Assembly (NCBI GenBank): GCA_028285545.1
Contig: JANQPA010000012.1
Coordinates: forward strand, 186,001-250,000
Direction: 5' to 3'
DNA length: 64,000 nt
Origin: Saprospiraceae bacterium
GTDB lineage: Bacteria > Bacteroidota > Bacteroidia > Chitinophagales > Saprospiraceae
The notes beneath the pieces were generated by a model. The model saw nothing but the letters and a program-made list of their open reading frames with translations, did no database searches and was not told where the DNA came from. A program made the translations under genes and the position numbers. Positions 34,093-41,009 of this stretch are shown here, in pieces (the stretch's first letter is position 1; each line of letters starts with the position of its first letter).

Positions 34093-34150
34093 TGAGACAG
34101 GTAGAGACAATTTGAGATATGTAAATAGCAAATTGTCTCTACCTGTCTCA
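34093..34150. repeat. Perfect 21-bp inverted repeat downstream of clpB
   Basis: Arms 34093-34113 and 34130-34150 are exact reverse complements (core GAGACAGGTAGAGAC) with a 16-nt loop. It may terminate clpB transcription, but no U-tract follows. The GAGACAGGTAGAG word recurs at 36448-36460. Confidence 0.9.
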
Positions 34151-34230
34151 ATGTATCTCCCATTTCTTTCATCTTTCCATAAATAAATTATTCCTTTAAA
34201 AGGAAAGCAAATCCAATAAATTTAAAAACA

Positions 34231-34536
34231 ATGAAAGCAAATTTCAATGATATAATAAACGGTGAAAAGCCCGTATTAATTGATTTCCATGCCCTATGGT
34301 GTGGTCCGTGTAAAGCACAATCACCCATCCTTAAAGAGGTGGCAGGTGAGGTAGATGGCAAAGTACGTATTATTAAAATTGATGTAGATAAAAACCCAAC
34401 TATTGCACAAAAATATCAGGTGAGAGGAGTCCCCACCCTGGCTTTATTTAAAGACGGTCAGGTAGTATGGAAACAAGCGGGTTTGCAAACCAAACAGCAG
34501 ATATTGAATGTAATTCGGGAAAAAGCTGTAAAGTAA
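34231..34536 (+). CDS. Thioredoxin
   Basis: A 101-residue cytoplasmic thiol-disulfide oxidoreductase. The active site is LWCGPCKAQSP with the CGPC redox pair near residue 26. The cis-Pro loop RGVPTLALFKDGQVV is intact and KIDVDKNPTIAQKYQV is typical. No signal peptide is present, so it reduces cytoplasmic proteins. It lies downstream of clpB and upstream of a secreted peptidase on the same strand. Confidence 0.95.
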   Translation: MKANFNDIINGEKPVLIDFHALWCGPCKAQSPILKEVAGEVDGKVRIIKIDVDKNPTIAQKYQVRGVPTLALFKDGQVVWKQAGLQTKQQILNVIREKAVK

Positions 34537-34578
34537 ACAAGAAAATAATACTAGATTTGAGGTAGAAAATCGTTAAAA

Positions 34579-35490
34579 ATGAAACACCTCTTTTTCAGAA
34601 TACTTTGCATTTTTGTATTCAATATTTTTCTGGTTGGCGCATCTGCCCAAATTGATAAAGCCCAGTTGCTAAAAGACTTGGAAATTCTATCTTCAGATGA
34701 ATATGGCGGCAGGCCAGCAGGAGGTAATGAAAAGGCGAGAACTTATTTAATAGAAAGAATTGAAGGACTAGCTCCTGCTTATGCCACAATGGTTGACAGT
34801 TTTGGCTTTCTTGATTATTTTAGAAAGCCACACAAAGGGTATAATGTAGTAGGCAAAATCATTGGAACGAAATTTCCTGATCACTTCCTTGTTTTGTCTG
34901 CCCATTATGATCATTTGGGAGTTAGAAGTGATAAAATTTATAATGGGGCTGATGACAATGCCTCTGGAACTGCTGCTTTATTAGCCCTTGTTCGTCATTT
35001 TCAACAAAATCCACCAAAGCATACCATTATTTTTGCCTTCTTTGATGCAGAGGAATTGGGCCTAAAAGGTGCTGATCGTTTTGTGGAAGATCCGCCGGTA
35101 GCCAGGGAAAATATTTTATTAAACATCAATCTGGATATGGTTAGCCGAAATGAAGACAATACCATCAACATTTGTGGCACCTATGATTTTCCAAAATTGA
35201 ATGGACCTTTAAACAAAATAATCCAAGAATCTTCACTAATCGTCACCAAGAAACATGAAGGGCCTAATTTTACCGGTTCAGATAACTGGACCAAATCTAG
35301 TGACCATGGAAGGTTTCTTGAACGAGGCATTCCTTATTTATATTTCGGAGTAGAAGATCATCCTGGCTACCATAAGCCGAGTGATGATTTTGAGTTTATC
35401 AATCAGGACTTCTTTTATGAAGTTACCAATCTGGTAAGGATCACAACGGAACAATTTGATAAAAAATTAAAAAAGAAGCGGAAGGTATAA
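34579..35490 (+). CDS. Secreted M28 family metallopeptidase
   Basis: A 303-residue protein with a signal peptide (MKHLFFRILCIFVFNIFLVGASA). The zinc-site motifs are LSAHYDHLG, GADDNASGTAAL, FFDAEELGLKGADRF, NINLDMVSR and YHKPSDD near the end, all matching M28 aminopeptidases. It lacks the C-terminal propeller of the M28 enzyme at 24481. It probably releases N-terminal amino acids in the periplasm or outside. Its last codons form the left arm of a terminator hairpin. Confidence 0.92.
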   Translation: MKHLFFRILCIFVFNIFLVGASAQIDKAQLLKDLEILSSDEYGGRPAGGNEKARTYLIERIEGLAPAYATMVDSFGFLDYFRKPHKGYNVVGKIIGTKFPDHFLVLSAHYDHLGVRSDKIYNGADDNASGTAALLALVRHFQQNPPKHTIIFAFFDAEELGLKGADRFVEDPPVARENILLNINLDMVSRNEDNTINICGTYDFPKLNGPLNKIIQESSLIVTKKHEGPNFTGSDNWTKSSDHGRFLERGIPYLYFGVEDHPGYHKPSDDFEFINQDFFYEVTNLVRITTEQFDKKLKKKRKV

Positions 35491-35510
35491 ACGGTAAAAA
35501 CGCTTCTTTT
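35471..35510. terminator. Terminator hairpin between convergent genes
   Basis: AAAAGAAGCG (35471-35480) pairs perfectly with CGCTTCTTTT (35501-35510) over a 20-nt loop. The left arm is inside the last codons of the M28 peptidase gene and the right arm ends 2 bp before the stop of the convergent propeller gene. A-rich and T-rich flanks suit bidirectional termination. Confidence 0.6.
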
Positions 35511-35512
35511 TA

Positions 35513-36409
35513 TCAATTCAAATTGACTTTAAGAATTGGCCGGGTTCTCTGAGTTTCTATATCCAACAGATAAATTCCTTTGTTATTTTCTGCCCAACCG
35601 TTTTTATAAATTATGGTCGTATTATCAGGGCTAATTCTGGCGTTGAAACATCCAACTTCACAATCTAATAGTTTTTTCAGCTCACTTCCATCTGGGTTCA
35701 TCATATAAATAGCAGCAGTACTGATACTCGGTTCCTTTTGATGTATAAATACAATTTTACTTCCATCCTTCGACCAAATAGGGTTGTAAGACACCAAAGG
35801 TTCGCTTTCAAGCTGAGTGATTTTGTCATTTTTCAAATCTTTTTTGTAGATATGAAAAAACTGCCCTTTTTTCATTTCCTTGGCTCCATAAAGCAATAGA
35901 TTTCCATTTGGAGATAAGTTGGGATAGATTTGGCTCCAGCCATTTTCGTTATTAAGTTTTTTTTCTGCCCCTTTCAAGCTCGTTTCGTACATCGTTCTTG
36001 CTTGATTGGATGGGGCTAGTCGTACAAATAAGATTTTCCTTGAATTAGGATGCCAAGAAGGAGTGGCTTCTATCACATTACCGCTAATTATCTTTTTAGT
36101 TGTTCCTTTTTTGACATTGTAGATATACAAATCGCGGTTGCCATCTCTATCAGAAATAAAGGCTATGTATTTTCCATTTGGTGACCAGCTTGGTGTCCAT
36201 TCCGAAGAATCTGTTTTTGTAACCTGAATGCTTTGCTTATTGTCAAAAGAATAGATATATAGATCACTATTTTCATCATTATTACTAGCAACATAAACAA
36301 AAGATTGGCCATCTGGTGACCAGCTAGGGCTGCCAATATTAGATTGACCAAAGACATTTAGGGAAAAAATAGCAGATGATAATAACATCAGGATGACCAA
36401 TGTTTTCAT
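35513..36409 (-). CDS. Secreted TolB-like beta-propeller (PD40) protein
   Basis: A protein of about 298 residues. The frame is open further upstream to 36484, but the ATG at 36409 starts a proper signal peptide (MKTLVILMLLSSAIFSLNVFG). At least six WD40-like PD40 blades are visible, each with the pattern PSWSPDGQSFVYV or PSWSPNGKYIAFIS DRDG, ending NARISPDNTTIIYKN. Such propellers are periplasmic and bind proteins or glycans, but no enzyme domain is attached. The blades contain no TolB N-terminal domain, so it is not TolB itself. Confidence 0.85.
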   Translation of the reverse strand: MKTLVILMLLSSAIFSLNVFGQSNIGSPSWSPDGQSFVYVASNNDENSDLYIYSFDNKQSIQVTKTDSSEWTPSWSPNGKYIAFISDRDGNRDLYIYNVKKGTTKKIISGNVIEATPSWHPNSRKILFVRLAPSNQARTMYETSLKGAEKKLNNENGWSQIYPNLSPNGNLLLYGAKEMKKGQFFHIYKKDLKNDKITQLESEPLVSYNPIWSKDGSKIVFIHQKEPSISTAAIYMMNPDGSELKKLLDCEVGCFNARISPDNTTIIYKNGWAENNKGIYLLDIETQRTRPILKVNLN

Positions 36410-36444
36410 TTTTATTCTTGAAATAATATGAATTAAATAATTAA

Positions 36445-36484
36445 AGAGAGACAGGTAGAGGGAAATAGAGATATATTGAGACAA
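36445..36484. repeat. GAGACAGGTAGAG repeat relative
   Basis: AGAGACAG, GTAGAGGG, AAATAGAG, ATATATTG, AGACAAGA run with 8-bp period. They share GAGACAGGTAGAG with the inverted repeat after clpB (34093-34113). The stretch lies between the DUF1579-like gene stop and the propeller gene start. Confidence 0.5.
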
Positions 36485-36487
36485 GAT

Positions 36488-36997
36488 TCATCCCCTCTTA
36501 TCTAATCTATTATACACCACTTTCCACTGAGCTCTCCAACTTTTCCCGCCATCGTTAGAGGTTTCCCATAAATAAACAAAACTGTCTTTGGTAATGCTAT
36601 GGAAAGTTTCCCTTCTCAAGCCGGGTCGGGTACTTTTGGGGTCTGATTCAAGGATCATTTTATCTCCGACTTTATTTCCATAAAAGGTATACTCTCCCCA
36701 TTTAGCATCATAGATGGTATGTTTCCATCTTTTTTCTCTGGCAAGGTAAGTTAAATAGCCTCTTTGAAAGTTAGGATTATCACCACCACTTTTGGTGAAT
36801 ATTTCCTCAATTAATCTTCCATTCAGCAAGTAGGATACTTTATCCTTTCCTTTTGTCTCTTGCCAATTAGGAGCTAGACTCATAGTTGTTTCCCATTCTC
36901 CAATCCAAAAATCAAAATCTTTGTGTGGAGTAGTGCTTTGTCCACTCAAAAAACTACTTATTGAAATCAGTAAGGCACAAATAATCATCCTTTCCAT
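36488..36997 (-). CDS. Secreted DUF1579-like protein
   Basis: A protein of about 169 residues. The ATG at 36997 is preferred over one at 37066 because it begins a signal peptide (MERMIICALLISISSFLSG). The mature part starts HKDFDFWIGEWETTM, the FDFWIGEWE opening of DUF1579/lipocalin-like beta-barrel proteins, and continues with GRLIEEIFTKSGG and KRWKHTIYDAKWGEYTF. Its function is unknown. It may share a transcript with the downstream propeller protein. Confidence 0.75.
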   Translation of the reverse strand: MERMIICALLISISSFLSGQSTTPHKDFDFWIGEWETTMSLAPNWQETKGKDKVSYLLNGRLIEEIFTKSGGDNPNFQRGYLTYLAREKRWKHTIYDAKWGEYTFYGNKVGDKMILESDPKSTRPGLRRETFHSITKDSFVYLWETSNDGGKSWRAQWKVVYNRLDKRG

Positions 36998-37181
36998 ATA
37001 TGCTGATTTTATTGTTTTGATTAGTTTAGTTGATCTTTCAGAACAAAAGACGGGAAAGAGATTCAAAAAATAGTTGGATTAACAAGTGTTGGTGTCTATC
37101 TGGGTTTAGATAGACAATTCTTTTTTAATTAAATCAGCAGGAAGGGATGAATATTCGTTTTTCTTTTGAAAACTGTGTTTT

Positions 37182-38258
37182 ATGAAATGGCCATCCATTA
37201 TTCTGATCATATTTTATGCAGCTGGTATCGTTCAGGGTATTTCCTTAATCCTTGCAATAAGTAACCGCAAGCTATTGATGCAACTTTCAAATAGAATTAT
37301 GCTTGGCCTCTTGCTTTCCATCACCTTTATTCTAGTATTTTTTTGTTTGTTGATTTTTCATATCCGGGTACTACCAGAGGTATTGGGTCCTATATCCACG
37401 GCAGCCTGGTTTGCCACCGGCCCATTATTTTATTTGTATACAAAATCTGTTCTTTCGCCTATTTTCCAGTTAAAGGGTCGGCATATTTTTTTATTTGCTG
37501 TTCCAATTTTTAATTTATCCCTGATAATTCTAGACCTTTTAAATGTTCCTATAAGATTAGCTGATCCGTTTCCCAGCCTGGACATCTTTGCCTATGTTTG
37601 GTTAATGGCCTATTTGGTACATACAGTCGTTTTTGTGTTATTGAATTTACGATTATTGCAGCTTGAAAATCATGCTAAACTTAAGGGGCTTTTTTTTCTA
37701 TTTATTTGCTTCCTAGCTACTCTTCTTATAGCGTTTATCAGTCTGTTATTTATCAGCAGGAATGCTCCATTTTTTAGTGCTATCGAAAAGGTGCTGGCCT
37801 TGATTTTTGCCTTTTTTGTGTTATTGATCGCATTAAGATCAATGTCCACATCCCCTCAATTTAGCAAGCCACGATCAAGAAGAAAATACTATAACTCTAT
37901 TCTTTCAGAGGGCAGAATGAAGGAAATTGAGCATTTGTTATCTTCTCTTATGGCCACCCATAAGCCTTATTTAGATAAAAATCTTAGCCTTAATAGCCTA
38001 TCACAGATTTCTTCAATAAAAGAAAATGAATTGTCCCAATTTTTTAACCAATACCTGAAATTAGGATTTTATGAATACATCAGAGAATATAGGTTAGCAG
38101 AAGTAGAATTGAGGTTACAAAATCCCAATTTCAAGAATTTAAAGATTGCCTCCATTGCCGAGGATGCCGGGTTCAAATCAAGAGCCTTATTTTATAAAGC
38201 TTTCAAAAAAAAACACGGACTGACTCCCACAGAATTTCTAAAGCAAAAAGAAATATAA
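37182..38258 (+). CDS. Membrane-bound AraC-family transcriptional regulator
   Basis: A 358-residue protein. The N-terminal two thirds contain about seven hydrophobic helices (first MKWPSIILIIFYAAGIVQGI, last ALIFAFFVLLIALRSM). The C-terminal third (about 250-358) is an AraC/XylS double HTH: LSLNSLSQISSIKENELSQFFNQYLKLGFYEYIREYRLAEVELRL and IASIAEDAGFKSRALFYKAFKKKHGLTPTEFL. Regulators with a 7TM sensor region fused to AraC are common in Bacteroidota and presumably respond to a membrane or extracellular ligand. The targets are unknown. Confidence 0.9.
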   Translation: MKWPSIILIIFYAAGIVQGISLILAISNRKLLMQLSNRIMLGLLLSITFILVFFCLLIFHIRVLPEVLGPISTAAWFATGPLFYLYTKSVLSPIFQLKGRHIFLFAVPIFNLSLIILDLLNVPIRLADPFPSLDIFAYVWLMAYLVHTVVFVLLNLRLLQLENHAKLKGLFFLFICFLATLLIAFISLLFISRNAPFFSAIEKVLALIFAFFVLLIALRSMSTSPQFSKPRSRRKYYNSILSEGRMKEIEHLLSSLMATHKPYLDKNLSLNSLSQISSIKENELSQFFNQYLKLGFYEYIREYRLAEVELRLQNPNFKNLKIASIAEDAGFKSRALFYKAFKKKHGLTPTEFLKQKEI

Positions 38259-38260
38259 AA

Positions 38261-38322
38261 AGGCGCTGATCTAAGCAAAATCTGTCACCAGTTATGACTA
38301 TGATTTGCCGAAATCAACGCCT
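38261..38322. terminator. Weak terminator-like inverted repeat
   Basis: AGGCGCTGAT (38261-38270) pairs with ATCAACGCCT (38313-38322) with one G-T wobble over a 42-nt loop. It sits between the convergent AraC-type and prolyl oligopeptidase genes. Confidence 0.35.
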
Positions 38323-38377
38323 ATACTCACTCACTAAAACGATTTATAAAACCTGTAGGGATCAGTCGGTTGTTCAA

Positions 38378-40513
38378 TTAGTTTTTATTCAACATTTTTT
38401 CAATAAAAGCAAGTTCTTCAGCATTTTCTATAATCCTTTCCTTAATACTGTTACCTGGTCCATGACCTGCACCCCATGCAATTCTTAACAAGACGGGATT
38501 ATTACAATTTTGAAGATGCTGCATGGCAGCTACAAATTTATAGCCGTGCATCGGCACTGAAGTTCGATCTTTTTCTCCCACCTGGACCAAGAATGGTGGG
38601 AAACATTTTTCCTCTTTCAGTTGATGATAAGGCGAGTAATCCAGTAATGCTTTGAATTCTTCTGGTTTATTGACATCACCAAATTCAGGAACCTTAGCCT
38701 GGCCACCTGTAAAAAGAGAAAAGCGAAGCATATCCAAAGTAGGTACATTAATAATAGCAGCTCCAAATAAATCCGGCCTTTGAAGGGCAGCGGCAGCGGC
38801 CAGACTTCCACTGGCGCTATTTCCATTGGCAACTATCTTTTTTTTCTCAGTAAAATTTTCTTTAATCAACCATTCTGCAGCAGCTACATAATCATCTACT
38901 CCGTTTTGTTTATTGGTTTTAATACCTGCCTGATGCCAATCTTCACCATATTCGCCTCCTCCTCGGATATTGGCATGTGCATATACTCCTCCCTGATCGA
39001 GAAAGGCTATCATTTGAGAGGAAAACCAGGGGAAGGGTGTTCGGCCATAGGCACCATATGCATATAGAAAAGTTGGATTTTTACCATCCCTTTTCATGTC
39101 CTTTTTGTAGGAAATAAACATTGGAATTTTAGTTCCATCTTTGGATGGATAAAAAACTTGCTTGATCACAAAATCATCAGGTTGAAAATCACCTCCTCCA
39201 TTAGCCATCAATTTTGCTTCGCCGGTATGGCTATTTATTTGATATATTTCAGAAGCGAAAAAAGGTCCGATTAGTAAACTATAAGTAAAGGGGCTGTTTG
39301 GGGCATCAGGTCCAAATCCTATATGTCCAGCTTTAGGAAAGTTGATATCCCTCTGGTACTTGCCATCCATCCCATAAACCTTTAGTTGTTGTCTGGCAGC
39401 TTCAATAACTTTAACTACCATTCGATCCCCAACAAAGTTGATGGTACTAATGGCATTAGGCCCTTCAGGAAGCACCTCAGTCCAATTTTTCGAATCATCC
39501 AAATGAAAAGAAATTACTTTTTCATTAGGAGCATCTTTATTTGTGCTAAACCAAAATTTCTTTCCTTTATTAGCCACATAAAAAAACTTAGCTGTTTCAT
39601 CTGATAAAATGAGCCTAGGCTCTTCATTGCTATTCAGTTTTTTAATATAGATTTGATGACCACTTTTTATCTGTTCCCTCAATTTGATGACCAGGTAATT
39701 TTTATCATGAGACATTTTGAGGTAATAAATGTACTTTTCAGTATTTTCTTTTTGAAAAATAATGGGATCAGCTTCGGCAGTTGTTCCTAGCTTATGGTAT
39801 TTAATTCTCGGGTTACTGATTGTAGATTCTGATTCCCTACCCTCAGGAGGACGATCAAACTGCACATAATAAAATCCTTTTCCTTTTTTATCCCAAAGAA
39901 TATTCCTGTACAGACCCAACATCAAAAGGCCAGGAATTTCTTCCTCCAATATCTTTCCGGTTTTTAAATCCTTTATTCTTATAGTATGCCAGGAAGAGCT
40001 TCGGTGATAGAAAAAGGCTAGATATCGAGCTTTGGGGTCCACATGGAATACGCCCAAAAAACTTGCACCATCCGGAAGGTCAACATACGGGTTGAATACT
40101 AGTTTTGGAAATGGGTCCTCAGGGTGGTCAAGCATATATATTTTTTCCTGCTGTTCACCGGGCCCTTTAACCCGATAAAAAAACTTCCCACCAAATTCGC
40201 GGTAAGGTTCATGCCAGTGAAATTTTTCGAATTTATTGATAAGCTTGTGATATTTTTCTTTCGCTTCCTTATCAATCATCTGATGATACAACTGATCTTG
40301 TGCCTTGAGCCAGGTTTGCAAGTCAGCAGATTCACCATCTTCCATCCATTGGTAGGGATCTTCTACTTCAACATTGTGGTACTTATTGATCTTCGTAGTG
40401 CGCTTTGCTTTGGGGTAAACCAGCTTTTTAGCCGTCTGGCAAATTGAAAAATTGGTAAAAAACAAGCAAAATAATCCCATAGATAGGGACATAACAGAAA
40501 GGTTCATTTTCAT
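38378..40513 (-). CDS. Prolyl oligopeptidase family serine peptidase (S9A)
   Basis: A 711-residue protein with a signal peptide (LSVMSLSMGLFCLFFTNFSIC). An N-terminal propeller begins YPKAKRTTKINKYHNVEVEDPYQWMED, the family opening. The catalytic domain has GGGEYGEDWHQAG, the nucleophile Ser in ANGNSASGSLAAAAAL, the Asp region VGEKDRTSVPMHGYKF and the His in WGAGHGPG. The nucleophile motif is GNSASG rather than the commoner GGSNGG. It cleaves short proline-containing peptides in the periplasm. It is divergent from the PadR gene, with two palindromes in the shared promoter region. Confidence 0.92.
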   Translation of the reverse strand: MKMNLSVMSLSMGLFCLFFTNFSICQTAKKLVYPKAKRTTKINKYHNVEVEDPYQWMEDGESADLQTWLKAQDQLYHQMIDKEAKEKYHKLINKFEKFHWHEPYREFGGKFFYRVKGPGEQQEKIYMLDHPEDPFPKLVFNPYVDLPDGASFLGVFHVDPKARYLAFFYHRSSSWHTIRIKDLKTGKILEEEIPGLLMLGLYRNILWDKKGKGFYYVQFDRPPEGRESESTISNPRIKYHKLGTTAEADPIIFQKENTEKYIYYLKMSHDKNYLVIKLREQIKSGHQIYIKKLNSNEEPRLILSDETAKFFYVANKGKKFWFSTNKDAPNEKVISFHLDDSKNWTEVLPEGPNAISTINFVGDRMVVKVIEAARQQLKVYGMDGKYQRDINFPKAGHIGFGPDAPNSPFTYSLLIGPFFASEIYQINSHTGEAKLMANGGGDFQPDDFVIKQVFYPSKDGTKIPMFISYKKDMKRDGKNPTFLYAYGAYGRTPFPWFSSQMIAFLDQGGVYAHANIRGGGEYGEDWHQAGIKTNKQNGVDDYVAAAEWLIKENFTEKKKIVANGNSASGSLAAAAALQRPDLFGAAIINVPTLDMLRFSLFTGGQAKVPEFGDVNKPEEFKALLDYSPYHQLKEEKCFPPFLVQVGEKDRTSVPMHGYKFVAAMQHLQNCNNPVLLRIAWGAGHGPGNSIKERIIENAEELAFIEKMLNKN

Positions 40514-40540
40514 AATTTGGAATATTTTAAAATCATTTGT

Positions 40541-40575
40541 ATTATTGCAATAATAATACTTTATTTTTAAAGTAT
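40541..40575. promoter_or_regulatory. Two adjacent palindromes, candidate PadR operator
   Basis: ATTATTGCAATAAT (40541-40554, perfect 14-bp palindrome) is directly followed by ATACTTT (40556-40562) and its inverted copy AAAGTAT (40569-40575). They sit in the 76-bp spacer between the divergent prolyl oligopeptidase and PadR genes, 15 bp before the PadR ATG, so PadR autoregulation is plausible. Confidence 0.45.
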
Positions 40576-40589
40576 CTAAAAATTAAGAC

Positions 40590-40916
40590 ATGGTGAATAA
40601 AAATTTGGCTGCAGCTAGTGCTAAGCCGCTCATTCTAACCATCCTGAATGAAGAAAGGAGTTATGGTTATCAAATCATTAAGCGTGTAAAGGAGCTATCC
40701 GAAGGCAATATCAATTGGAAAGACGGCATGCTTTACCCAGTTTTATATCAAATGGAAAAACAAGGGTTAGTAAAATCTCAGTATGAACTTGTAAAAGAAA
40801 CAGGAAAAGCAAGGAAGTATTATTCATTAACCGGACAAGGTTTAGAAGAGCTAAACAAACTCAAAACCGAGTGGGTATTTGTCAGCAATATGTTGTATAA
40901 AATGTGGGGCATCTAA
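40590..40916 (+). CDS. PadR-family transcriptional regulator
   Basis: A 108-residue winged-helix repressor. ILNEERSYGYQIIKRVKELSEGNINWKDGMLYPVLYQMEKQGLVKSQ is the PadR helix-turn-helix and wing, including the SYGYQI and LYPVLYQMEKQGL signatures, and ARKYYSLTGQGLEEL completes the domain. PadR genes lie next to FtsX-type permeases with the same prefix domain as the next gene, so it probably controls that permease. The stop is followed by a 7-bp tandem array. Confidence 0.92.
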   Translation: MVNKNLAAASAKPLILTILNEERSYGYQIIKRVKELSEGNINWKDGMLYPVLYQMEKQGLVKSQYELVKETGKARKYYSLTGQGLEELNKLKTEWVFVSNMLYKMWGI

Positions 40917-40920
40917 TTAG

Positions 40921-40955
40921 TATTGGGTATTGGGTATTGGGTATTGGGTATTGGG
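40921..40955. repeat. Heptanucleotide tandem repeat (TATTGGG x5)
   Basis: Five exact copies of TATTGGG lie between the PadR stop codon and the permease start. The heptamer is close to the GGTTATT array before the methyltransferase gene (21276-21296; rotated TTATTGG). Copy number is likely variable through slippage. Confidence 0.95.
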
Positions 40956-41009
40956 TAAGGAGATAAGGCTTATAGTTTAATGTATTTTTTAAAAATCATT
41001 CTAATAAAT

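Noticed and set aside
30249-34536. Heat-shock operon including DnaK or GrpE
   Set aside because: Only the J-domain protein, ClpB and thioredoxin are present; spacers of 244 and 162 bp with hairpins argue for separate transcripts.
36410-36484. N-terminal extension of the propeller protein from an upstream ATG at 36484
   Set aside because: It would put a non-signal-like 25-residue stretch before a perfect signal peptide and would translate the repeat sequence at 36445-36484.
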